19,899 bases of DNA, from contig JBBRMT010000065.1 in the NCBI GenBank assembly GCA_038230695.1, positions 1 through 19,899 on the forward strand, in the 5' to 3' direction. This DNA comes from QHBQ01 sp038230695 (GTDB lineage: Bacteria; Chloroflexota; Chloroflexia; QHBQ01). The notes beneath the pieces are model-generated. The model searched no databases, was not told the origin of the DNA, and worked only from the letters and a program-made list of their open reading frames with translations. The position numbers and the translations under genes are program-made. Position 1 is the first letter of the stretch. Every line of letters starts with the position of its first letter. Below, piece by piece: positions 7,510 to 14,603 of the stretch.

Positions 7510-7538
7510 ATTATACACCTAATCATACGTTATGTAAA
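7510..7538 (-). promoter_or_regulatory. Promoter for the ftsW transcription unit
   Basis: On the minus strand TTTACA (7533-7538), a 17-nt spacer and TATAAT (7510-7515) match the housekeeping sigma consensus at 11 of 12 positions. It begins just after the murD stop codon in a notably AT-rich patch (7500-7555). Transcription would start near 7503, giving a leader of about 370 nt before ftsW. Confidence 0.75.
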
Positions 7539-7549
7539 CATGAATTATG

Positions 7550-9019
7550 TCAAGTTTGTGATGCCTTTGCAACTTGTAACTCCAGAGCGGCCACAATCTC
7601 CCTGAAGCGATCGCCGCGCTCGAACTCGTTGACGAACATCCCGAAGCTGGCAGCGGCGGGCGAGAGCAGCACTGTGTCGCCGGGGTGGGCGGCATCGAAG
7701 GCGGCGTGAACAGCGGCGGAGAAGTCGCTGTAGCGGCCCTGTGGCGACACTCCCTCGGCCTGTAGCGCGGCGGCCAGTTTGTCCGTGGCGCTGCCTTCCA
7801 GCAGGTAGACGCGCACGGCGGGCTGGCGCTGGGCGATCACCTTCGCCAGTTCGTTATATTCCAACCGCTTGTCGGAGCCGCCCGCCAGCAATTGCACCGG
7901 CATGGGCAGGGCAGCTAGCGCAGCAATGACGCTGGCCGGGGTAGTGCTGGTGGTATCGTTGTATATCTTCACCCCATTCATCTCACGCAGCAACTCTAGC
8001 CGATCGCGCACCCCGCTAAAGTTTGCCAGCGCCTGCGCGATTGCCTCATGGTTAGCGCCCGCAGCATGGGCGCACAGCGCCGCTGCCAGCGCGTTCAGCG
8101 CGTTGTGCCTGCCGGGGAGCTTCAGGCCGGCAACGCCGCCAATCTGCGTCTCCACGTTGCCGGAGCGCAGCATCAACCCGTCGCCCGCGATGTACCCGCC
8201 ATCCGCACCGTCAGGGATGCGCTCACCGTACCATTGCAGTTGCACCCCGGCAGCCAGTTGGTCGGCATAGCTACGCACCACCTGGTCATCGTAGTTCATC
8301 ACCGCTACATCGCCGCGCTGCTGGTGCTTGAAAATGGCCCATTTAGCCTCGGCGTAGTCTTCCATATCGCGGTAGCGGTTGAGGTGGTCGGGAGTGAGGT
8401 TCAGCCAGCATCCGATGTGCGGGCTAACCCCAATCTCGTCAGTACCCTCCAACTGCCAACTGGATAGCTCCAGCGCCACTGGCGTGTCCGCCTTGATGTA
8501 GGGCAGCACGTCGAGCGGTGGCTTGCCGCTGATGTTGCCCGCCACTACCGCATCGGCCCGCCACGCCTTGAGCATTTCGTAGCAGAGCGTGGTAGTGGTG
8601 GTCTTGCCTTTGGTGCCGGTAATGCCGATGACGTTATGGCTGGGGCATAGCTGGAAGAACAACCCCACTTCCATCGTTACCGTCTTACCCAGCCGCCGTG
8701 CCAGGGCCAGCCACTCGCTCTCGCGTGGCACGGCCTGGTTACGCACGATCAGGTCGGCCCAGGCAAAGTCGGCCTCACGATGTTCGCCCAACGTGTACTC
8801 GATGGGTAGCCCAGCAAGCTGCTGCAAGGTGGGGGCAAGCTGCGCCGCCGTCTTCATATCGGTAGCCCGCACCATTGCGCCCTGCGCCAGCGCGAACCGT
8901 GCTACCCCCGCGCCGCCGCCGTGTAGCCCCAGACCAAGCACCAGCACGCGCTTGCCGCGCAGCGAAGTGCTGAGTGCTGAGTGCTGAGTGCTGAGTTGGT
9001 TGTCGGCGTTGTCGGTCAT
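7550..9019 (-). CDS. murD: UDP-N-acetylmuramoyl-L-alanine--D-glutamate ligase
   Basis: A 489-residue Mur ligase adding D-Glu. Motifs: LRGKRVLVLGLGLHGGG (about 20-36), P-loop GITGTKGKTTTT (about 132-143), NLTPDHLNRY, PGRHNALNALAA, IYNDTTSTTPASVIAAL and LLSPAAASFGMF near the C-terminus. It is slightly longer than usual. I chose ATG at 9017-9019, with CCAGGA about 10 nt upstream; the frame extends to 9076 but that part reads a REP element. Residues 7-19 (NQLSTQHSALSTS) are encoded by a TGAGTGC-type heptamer array, so loss or gain of one unit would shift the frame of this essential gene. The last residues (LQVAKASQT) also come partly from a heptamer remnant. A 429-nt repeat spacer separates it from mraY. 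Confidence 0.96.
   Translation of the reverse strand: MTDNADNQLSTQHSALSTSLRGKRVLVLGLGLHGGGAGVARFALAQGAMVRATDMKTAAQLAPTLQQLAGLPIEYTLGEHREADFAWADLIVRNQAVPRESEWLALARRLGKTVTMEVGLFFQLCPSHNVIGITGTKGKTTTTTLCYEMLKAWRADAVVAGNISGKPPLDVLPYIKADTPVALELSSWQLEGTDEIGVSPHIGCWLNLTPDHLNRYRDMEDYAEAKWAIFKHQQRGDVAVMNYDDQVVRSYADQLAAGVQLQWYGERIPDGADGGYIAGDGLMLRSGNVETQIGGVAGLKLPGRHNALNALAAALCAHAAGANHEAIAQALANFSGVRDRLELLREMNGVKIYNDTTSTTPASVIAALAALPMPVQLLAGGSDKRLEYNELAKVIAQRQPAVRVYLLEGSATDKLAAALQAEGVSPQGRYSDFSAAVHAAFDAAHPGDTVLLSPAAASFGMFVNEFERGDRFREIVAALELQVAKASQT
8966..8997. repeat. In-frame heptamer array inside the murD N-terminus
   Basis: About 4.5 perfect units of TGAGTGC (plus strand) within murD codons 7-19; the coding strand reads GCACTCA units. 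Every three units encode seven residues (QHSALST). It is the inverted partner of the array at 9411-9450 at the mraY 3' end. Confidence 0.9.
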
Positions 9020-9410
9020 TAGTGCATTCCTGGTTTTAGCCAACGGATTAACGAACGGTGTAGGGGCGCATGGCATACGCCCACTTGGCTGGCATTAACG
9101 TTCATTGTAAACGACCTAGCCTGCCCAGCTAATCCGCTTATCCACTGTCACGAATCCGCTAGCCAGTTTACATCCGAAAGGGCGATTGCCATGCGCCCCT
9201 ACGTCGGCGTGCGTAGTTCCGATAAGCGGCTAGGCGTTGCACGCGGGCGGGCAGCAACCCGCCCCTACGTCGGCGTGCGTAGTTCCGATAAGCGTTGATG
9301 CGCTTCATGAGGGCGTATGCCATGCGCCCCTACGCACGCTGGCGTAGTTCGGATAATCGTTGGTGCGCTTCAACATTACCCCTCTCCCCGCCGGGGAGAG
9401 GGGGTAAGGC
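9020..9410. repeat. Spacer between mraY and murD: tandem REP copies and a GC-rich hairpin
   Basis: No gene is visible. REP-like copies lie at 9061-9083 (orientation GTAGGGGCG) and at about 9179-9203, 9244-9269 and 9310-9334 (orientation CGCCCCTACG). The last three are tandem at 66 and 65 nt, with a shared GTCGGCGTGCGTAGTTCCG flank. A strong hairpin lies at 9376-9407 (arms TTACCCCTCTCCCC and GGGGAGAGGGGGTAA, loop GCC, one bulge). No T-run follows it on the minus strand, so it is not a classical terminator. No good promoter is seen. Confidence 0.8.
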
Positions 9411-9450
9411 CACTCAGCACTCAGCACTCAGCACTCAGCACTCAGCACTC
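9411..9450. repeat. Heptamer array at the 3' end of mraY
   Basis: About 5.7 perfect units of CACTCAG (plus strand). On the coding strand the first TGA of the array is the mraY stop codon (9449-9451). It is an inverted partner of the array inside murD at 8966-8997, some 415 nt away. Confidence 0.9.
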
Positions 9451-10483
9451 AAACCAGCGCCAACGCCACGCCCATCATTGCGCCCAGCATACCGATAAGC
9501 AGGAAGCGCATCATCACCTGGGTTTCGCTCCAGCCCAGCAACTCGAAGTGGTGGTGAAGCGGAGCCATCTTGAACAGGCGCTTGCCGCCGGTGATCTTGA
9601 AGTAGAGTATCTGCAAGATGTCGCTCATCGCCTCCGCCACGAAAATGATGCCGATAATCGGCAGCAGCAGCCATTGTCCGGTCATCAGCGCGGCCACCGC
9701 CAGTAGCGCCCCCATTGACAAGCTGCCCGCGTCGCCCATGATCACCAGCGCCGGGTGGGCGTTGAACCACAGGAAGGCCAGCAACGCGCCCACGCTGATG
9801 AAGCAGAGCGGCACGACCGGAGCCTGTCCTTGCAGGTAGGCGATGATGCCATAGGTGGCGAAGGCCACTGCCAGGGTGCTGCCCGCCTGACTGTCCAGCC
9901 CATCGGTCAGGTTGACCGCATTGGCGGTTCCTGCGATGATGAAGATGGCAATCGGGATATACCACCAGCCGATGTCATACCCGTGCGTGCTTTCGCTGAA
10001 CGGGATGTATATACTGTGCAGGCCCAGGTAGAAGTACAGAATCAGCGCGGTAATGGTCGAGATGATCAGTAGCCAGCCCAGCTTGAACCGCGCCGACAAT
10101 CCCCCCTGCGCCCGCCCCACCGTACTGAGCAGGTCATCCACTGCCCCCAGGGTACCACAACTGACCAGGATGCCCAGCGGCAGCAGCAGCGAGAGGAACT
10201 TGAACTGATTGATTGCCAGAAACAGCATCACCAGCACGGACACTACCCCGATAATCGTAATGCCGCCCATGGTCGGCGTTCCCATCTTGACCAGATGCGT
10301 TTTCGGCCCATCAATACGAATCTGCTTGCCAATGTTATTGCGTATCAGGAAATCAATCACCGGCCTGCCCACCAACAACCCCAACACGAAGGCGACTCCC
10401 GCCAGCACTAGCGCCTGGCGCATTACGTCTGCGGTTAGCGGCTTGGCCTGATCCAGCGCGTCAGCGAGCACGGTGATCAGCAT
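9449..10483 (-). CDS. mraY: Phospho-N-acetylmuramoyl-pentapeptide transferase (MraY)
   Basis: A 344-residue integral membrane enzyme that transfers phospho-MurNAc-pentapeptide to undecaprenyl phosphate, giving lipid I. About ten membrane segments. Signature motifs: KMGTPTMGGI (about 67-76), the double Asp GAVDD, the active-site segment NAVNLTDGLDS, FNAHPALVIMGDAGSL, and the histidine loop MAPLHHHFELLGWSE. The ATG start (10481-10483) follows the murF stop by four bases, so the two are tightly coupled; the ribosome site is weak (GTGAGAG within the murF end). The stop TGA is the first triplet of a heptamer array, so the true C-terminus may have been set by the repeat; the visible end ALALV is otherwise normal. 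Confidence 0.98.
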   Translation of the reverse strand: MLITVLADALDQAKPLTADVMRQALVLAGVAFVLGLLVGRPVIDFLIRNNIGKQIRIDGPKTHLVKMGTPTMGGITIIGVVSVLVMLFLAINQFKFLSLLLPLGILVSCGTLGAVDDLLSTVGRAQGGLSARFKLGWLLIISTITALILYFYLGLHSIYIPFSESTHGYDIGWWYIPIAIFIIAGTANAVNLTDGLDSQAGSTLAVAFATYGIIAYLQGQAPVVPLCFISVGALLAFLWFNAHPALVIMGDAGSLSMGALLAVAALMTGQWLLLPIIGIIFVAEAMSDILQILYFKITGGKRLFKMAPLHHHFELLGWSETQVMMRFLLIGMLGAMMGVALALV

Positions 10484-10487
10484 AAGC

Positions 10488-11963
10488 TCAGACTCTCACC
10501 TTCTGCACGATCTCTTCCATGTGCATTCCGTGCGATCCCTTGACCAGCACGTTGTCGCCCGGTTGTAGATTCACGATCAGCCAGTCTACGACCTCATCGT
10601 TGCTGCTGGCGAAGTAGACGTTGGCGGGGGGCAGACCGCTAGCGATCGCCTCCTGGCCGATGATACGCGCCAGTTGGCCGACCACTACCAGGCGGTTCGC
10701 CACTGCGGCAACCCGCACGCCAACCTTACGATGACCGGCCTCCTCGTAGGGGCCAAGTTCGAGCATATCGCCCAGTACCGCTATCTTCGGCCCCTGCAAT
10801 TGTTCCAGCAGGTTGAGCGCGGCCAGCACGCTGGTGGGGCTGGCATTGTAGCTATCGTCAATGATGGTCGAGCCGTTCACCCCCGCTGCGGCGATGATGC
10901 GGATCTGCGCCCCGCTATCCTCGGTGCCAGCGTCGGCCAGCCCCGCCGCCACCTGCGACCAGTCCAGGCCCAGCAGCAGCGCGACGCTGGCGGCGGCCAG
11001 CGCAGTGTGGACGCTGTGTTCGCCCAGCAAGGGCAGACGCAGGTGCAGCCGCTGGCTCTTGCCCAGTTCGGGGTTGACCTGCGCGGCATCGGCCAGCCTG
11101 CCCGCATCGTAGCAGAGGGTGAAGGCGATACCTTCCAGCCCCCGCCCCTCGATGTCCTCGGCCCAGAGGTGGTTGCCGGGGTCCAACCCGTAGAAGAAGG
11201 CGCGGGCGGCGGTTACATTCGCCATCTCGCGCACTCTCGCATCGTCGCCATTCAACGCAGCCCAGCCGGTAGGAGGCAACGCCTGTGGCAATTCGCTCTT
11301 CATCTCAGCGATGCGCTCAATCGTCCCCATCGTCTCCAGGTGGCTCTCGGCCACGATGGTGACGACTCCAATCTGGGGTCGGGCGATACTGGCAAGTTCA
11401 GCGATCTCGCCCAGCCGTCCGCCACCGCCCATCTCCAGCACGGATACCTGGTCGCCCGGCTGCAGGTCCAGCAGGGTCATGGGCAGGCCAGTCTCGCTGT
11501 TGTAGTTGCCCTCGCTCTTATGCACCTTGTACTTCTGGCGCAGCACGGCGGCGGTCACTTCCTTGGTGCTAGTCTTGCCCACGCTGCCGGTGATACCAAC
11601 CACGATGGGGTCAACCTTGTCGCGCCAGTAGCGGGCCAGCGATTGCAGCGCGGCGGTAGGGTCGTCCACCCGAATGAGCGCGACGATCTGGTGTGATGAT
11701 GGGGTAGTTGGCGCATAGCTGTGCTCCCGCTCCATAATCACGCAGCGTGCGCCCCGTGCCACCGCATCAGGGATATAATCGTGGCCGTCCTGCTTTTCGC
11801 CGCGCCTAGCCACGAAGATACAGCCGGGCATGACCTTGCGCGAGTCCACCGTCACCCCGGTGAAGGCCGCATTCGACATATCGGGCAACGTCACCTGCCG
11901 CTCGAGGTTCATCCACTCCAGCGTCCCCTGCGTGCCAGCCAAAACATCACTAAGCAACAACAT
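10488..11963 (-). CDS. murF: UDP-N-acetylmuramoyl-tripeptide--D-alanyl-D-alanine ligase
   Basis: A 491-residue Mur ligase that adds the D-Ala-D-Ala made by Ddl. Motifs: N-terminal FTGVTVDSRKVMPGCIFVARRGEKQDGH (about 34-61), P-loop GITGSVGKTSTKE (about 123-135), EGNYNSETGLP, LEMGGGGRLGEI, IIDDSYNASPTSV, and LGDMLELGPYEEAGH. Near the end VLVKGSHGMHMEEIV has His where many homologues have Arg (KGSRG), and AESHLETMG replaces the more usual GEAHLE-FG; both look tolerable. The ATG (11961-11963) follows GGGGTGA. Its own promoter (12009-12014) lies upstream. murE, which normally acts just before MurF and often sits before it, is not present here. Confidence 0.96.
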   Translation of the reverse strand: MLLLSDVLAGTQGTLEWMNLERQVTLPDMSNAAFTGVTVDSRKVMPGCIFVARRGEKQDGHDYIPDAVARGARCVIMEREHSYAPTTPSSHQIVALIRVDDPTAALQSLARYWRDKVDPIVVGITGSVGKTSTKEVTAAVLRQKYKVHKSEGNYNSETGLPMTLLDLQPGDQVSVLEMGGGGRLGEIAELASIARPQIGVVTIVAESHLETMGTIERIAEMKSELPQALPPTGWAALNGDDARVREMANVTAARAFFYGLDPGNHLWAEDIEGRGLEGIAFTLCYDAGRLADAAQVNPELGKSQRLHLRLPLLGEHSVHTALAAASVALLLGLDWSQVAAGLADAGTEDSGAQIRIIAAAGVNGSTIIDDSYNASPTSVLAALNLLEQLQGPKIAVLGDMLELGPYEEAGHRKVGVRVAAVANRLVVVGQLARIIGQEAIASGLPPANVYFASSNDEVVDWLIVNLQPGDNVLVKGSHGMHMEEIVQKVRV

Positions 11964-12214
11964 CTATCCATCACCCCTATCCACTAAAGTTGCCAATTAA
12001 CCCACCCCATTATACCAGTTTTGAGTCATGAGTGTTGAGTTTTGAGTTATTCCCCTCCCACCGGGAGAGGCAGGGGGTGGGTACGTGCAGCGCGACTCGC
12101 GCCCTCCCCAACCCCTCCCACCGGGAGGGGAAACTGCGCTCCGCCATCAAAACCCTGTTAGATCGGCATCCCCAACTCAAAACTCAAAACTCAAAACTCA
12201 CACCTCCCGAAGGG
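11964..12214. repeat. Spacer between ftsI and murF with inverted heptamers and GC-rich hairpins
   Basis: Heptamers TTGAGTC/TTGAGTT at about 12019-12049 and their inverse AACTCAA at about 12174-12201 bracket two copies of the hairpin CCCCTCCC-ACC-GGGAGGGG (12052-12070, with one changed base, and 12112-12130, perfect 8-bp stem with 3-nt loop). The murF promoter is on its left side. No gene is seen, and there is no space for murE. Confidence 0.85.
12009..12019 (-). promoter_or_regulatory. Extended -10 promoter for murF-mraY-murD
   Basis: The minus strand reads TGGTATAAT (TATAAT at 12009-12014), an extended -10 element. No good -35 is seen; TCAACA at 18-nt spacing lies inside the adjacent heptamer array. 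The predicted transcript would start about 40 nt before the murF ATG. Confidence 0.55.
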
Positions 12215-13972
12215 TCAGGGCTGGTAGTCCGTCGGCTGCACCTTGTAGTAGACGAATAGCTGGCTGGCAATGTTGGCGAAGATGGGGACAGCGGTGTTCT
12301 CGCCCCACTGGCTGCTCTTCGGCCGGTCCAGCTTGACCATCATCACGAAGCGGGGGTTGTCGGCGGGGGCGAAGCCGACCACTGAGCCAATCGTGGCGCT
12401 GGCCTCGTAACCACCGCCTGGGCGCGGCACCTGCGCGGTGCCAGTCTTGGCGGCGATGCGATAGCCGGGGGTTTTCGCCAGCACGCCGGTGCCATGCTCC
12501 ACCACCCCCACCATCATCTCGCGCATCGCATCGGTGGTGGCGCTGTTCAGCACATCGCGCACCACCTTTGGCTGGGTCTCGCTTACCACTTTGCCCTGCT
12601 TGTCGGTGATGCGTTGCACCACGTATGGTTGCATCAGGTGGCCGCCGTTCGCTATCGCCGTAACCCCAGTTAGCAGTTGCAGCGGAGTGATGCTGATGCC
12701 CTGGCCGAAGGCGTTGGTGTCCAGGTTTAGCGGCCCCCAGCCTGCATCACTGGGTTGGTTGACCAACCCGCTGCCCTCGCCGGGCAGGTCAATGTTGGTG
12801 GGCTGCCCGATGCCAAAGTTTTGCAGATACTTGTAGAAAACATCTTTGCCCAGCCGCTCGGCGATCGACATCGCAAAGATGTTGTCGGATACCGCCAGGC
12901 CGGTTGCGGGCGACTCGTTGTAGTGGGCAGAGCTGGTGTTGCAGATGGTGTAACCGTACTTGACCGCGCAATGCGGCTCGCTAATGGTGGTATCGGGGGT
13001 GATCTTGCCGGTATCCAACCCCGCCGCCCAGATCAGCGTCTTGAAGGTGCTGCCCGGCTCATATACAGTGTTGACCACCGGGTTGATGAAGGCGCTCACA
13101 TCGGGCTGGTTGTAGTAGGTGTTGGGGTCGAAGGTAGGACGGCTAGCCATCGCAATGATCGCGCCAGTGTGCGGGTCCATGATAATCACCTGACCCGCGC
13201 CTGCGCCAGTGGACTTCATGCCATTATCCAATGCCCGCTCCACCATGTATTGCACATTCATGTCAATGCTAAGGGTCAGATCGTTGCCATCCACCGGCGG
13301 CGTTACCCGCTGCTGGCCGAGGGGGATGATGTTGCCCATTGCGTCATGCTCCGCCGTGCTGCTGCCCGCCGTGCCGCTCAGTTGCTTGTCGTAATAGCCC
13401 TCCAGGCCGTAAGCGCCCACATTATCGAGGTTGGCGTAGCCCAACACATGGGCGAGCAGCACGCCGTTGGGGTAGGCCCGCTTGGCGTGAGTCTGTAGCT
13501 GCAGCGGCCAATCCTTCGCCAGTTCCTGCATTCTCGCGCTCTGCTCGTCGCTCAGGTTGCCCTTCAGCCGCAATGTGCCAGTTATATCCTTGCTCAAGGT
13601 GATATAGAGATCATCGGGGTTGGCGTTCAGCGGCGGAGCCAGCAGGTCGGCTAGCCGACGGCGGGCGCTCTGGTTGCCCACCTTACTCATATCCACATAG
13701 AGGTCATCAGCGGTGGTGTTGCCTGCCAGCAGCCCGCCATTGCTGTCGTAAATCGCGCCTCGTGTAGCGGGGATGGTGTCGGTCCACAGGTGGGCAGCCT
13801 CGGCCTTCTGGCTCAGGTCGGCGTGCTGCTGCACCTGCAAGATGAACAGCCGCCCGGTCAGGGCCAGCGCCAGCAGCACAAACACGCTGAACACCACCCG
13901 CACCCGCGCCCGCGGACTCAGCCTCCGCCCGGTTCGCAGTTCCTTAGTTGTCCCTCGCGCAATGGTTGCCAT
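12215..13972 (-). CDS. ftsI: Class B penicillin-binding protein, FtsI/PBP2B type
   Basis: A 585-residue transpeptidase that crosslinks septal peptidoglycan and partners with FtsW. Layout: basic cytoplasmic start (about 1-25), one membrane anchor (about 26-45, VFSVFVLLALALTGRLF), dimerisation region with RGAIYDSNGGLLA (71-83), then the transpeptidase domain with SxxK as S308-TF-K311 (EPGSTFK), SxN as S362-D-N364, and KTGT at 509-512. No PASTA domains follow, and the protein stops soon after the domain end (VYYKVQPTDYQP). The ATG (13970-13972) follows GGAG at about 8 nt. The 110-nt gap to ftsL carries an inverted heptamer pair. SpoVD-like and PBP2B-like members share this architecture; the dcw place favours the division enzyme. 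Confidence 0.95.
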   Translation of the reverse strand: MATIARGTTKELRTGRRLSPRARVRVVFSVFVLLALALTGRLFILQVQQHADLSQKAEAAHLWTDTIPATRGAIYDSNGGLLAGNTTADDLYVDMSKVGNQSARRRLADLLAPPLNANPDDLYITLSKDITGTLRLKGNLSDEQSARMQELAKDWPLQLQTHAKRAYPNGVLLAHVLGYANLDNVGAYGLEGYYDKQLSGTAGSSTAEHDAMGNIIPLGQQRVTPPVDGNDLTLSIDMNVQYMVERALDNGMKSTGAGAGQVIIMDPHTGAIIAMASRPTFDPNTYYNQPDVSAFINPVVNTVYEPGSTFKTLIWAAGLDTGKITPDTTISEPHCAVKYGYTICNTSSAHYNESPATGLAVSDNIFAMSIAERLGKDVFYKYLQNFGIGQPTNIDLPGEGSGLVNQPSDAGWGPLNLDTNAFGQGISITPLQLLTGVTAIANGGHLMQPYVVQRITDKQGKVVSETQPKVVRDVLNSATTDAMREMMVGVVEHGTGVLAKTPGYRIAAKTGTAQVPRPGGGYEASATIGSVVGFAPADNPRFVMMVKLDRPKSSQWGENTAVPIFANIASQLFVYYKVQPTDYQP

Positions 13973-13987
13973 TTGCTCGCTCCATTT

Positions 13988-14095
13988 TGAAGTTGTTAGT
14001 GAAAAAGTTGAAAGTTGAAAGTTGCTCTGTCACTGGAGTGGGCGATCATCGCTCACGCACCTGGACTTTCAACCTTCAACTTTCAACTTGTAACT
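13988..14095. repeat. Inverted heptamer pair between ftsL and ftsI
   Basis: AAGTTGA-type units at about 14004-14024 (with degenerate units from 13988) face TTCAACT/TTCAACC units at about 14065-14095. The right array encodes the last ftsL codons and its stop (TGA, 14083-14085). The roughly 40-nt middle has no gene. The RNA could form a hairpin between the two cistrons, with the ftsI ribosome site just outside it. Confidence 0.8.
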
Positions 14096-14559
14096 GCTAA
14101 AGGATTGCTGCCCACTACCGCTCCTGGCGGCGATCCGCTGGCCTGGGTCGTGGATGGAGTCGCGGCGGCTGCTGTCGAGTTGGTATCCACCTGCACGTAA
14201 AGGAAGCCGCTTCCGACTGGCACCATGCCCAGCTTGTGGCGGGCAATATCGTCAATGCGGGATAGGGAGCGCAGGTTGGCGATGTCGAGTTGGATACGCT
14301 GGTTCTCGCGCATCAGGTCGGTGTGGCGGCTCTCCGCCGCCTGCAGGCGGTAGTTCTCGCTGGCAACCCGGCTGGTCTGCATCAAATATAGCAGGCTGAC
14401 CGCGCACACCAGGGCCACCGCCAGCAGGAAGCGCACGGCGGGATGCAAATCGAGGTAGTAGGGGAGGTGTTCGCGCCGCGCCCGCGCCTGCTCCAGCGGG
14501 CGCAGCGGCGTATCTTCGAGGGTGGGGCGTACTGGCCCGCGCAGTGATCGGACGGCCAT
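14083..14559 (-). CDS. ftsL: FtsL/DivIC-type septum protein
   Basis: A 158-residue bitopic protein: an Arg-rich cytoplasmic N-terminus (about 1-40), one membrane segment (about 42-60, VRFLLAVALVCAVSLLYLM), a predicted coiled coil (about 62-98, ENYRLQAAESRHTDLMRENQ onwards), then IDDIARHKLGMVPV, the pattern seen at the end of FtsL/DivIC coiled coils. A low-complexity Thr/Ala/Ser/Pro tail follows (about 128-158). FtsL joins FtsQ and FtsB/DivIC to recruit and activate FtsW and FtsI. Position between rsmH and ftsI is the classic ftsL place. The ATG (14557-14559) follows TTAGGAG by about 9 nt. The last residues AVTS and the stop come from a heptamer array. DivIC/FtsB is the alternative name, since these families are hard to separate by sequence. 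Confidence 0.82.
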   Translation of the reverse strand: MAVRSLRGPVRPTLEDTPLRPLEQARARREHLPYYLDLHPAVRFLLAVALVCAVSLLYLMQTSRVASENYRLQAAESRHTDLMRENQRIQLDIANLRSLSRIDDIARHKLGMVPVGSGFLYVQVDTNSTAAAATPSTTQASGSPPGAVVGSNPLAVTS

Positions 14560-14603
14560 GTTGCTTGCTCCTAATCCAAGAGGGTGGACGATAGGCGCTT
14601 ACG

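Noticed and set aside
7548..7553. Perfect TTGACA on the minus strand
   Set aside because: It is 32 nt from the TATAAT and has no good -10 at 16-18 nt; TTTACA at 17 nt is the better partner.
9020..9076. Longer MurD start
   Set aside because: The extra residues read a REP palindrome; ATG 9017-9019 has a ribosome site and precedes the conserved core.
9376..9407. Intrinsic terminator between mraY and murD
   Set aside because: The stem is strong but no T-run follows on the transcribed strand, and the same hairpin type recurs in other spacers as a repeat.
10674..11696. Long plus-strand open frame of 340 residues
   Set aside because: It lies wholly opposite murF, whose conserved motifs identify it as the true coding strand; this is a GC-rich shadow frame.
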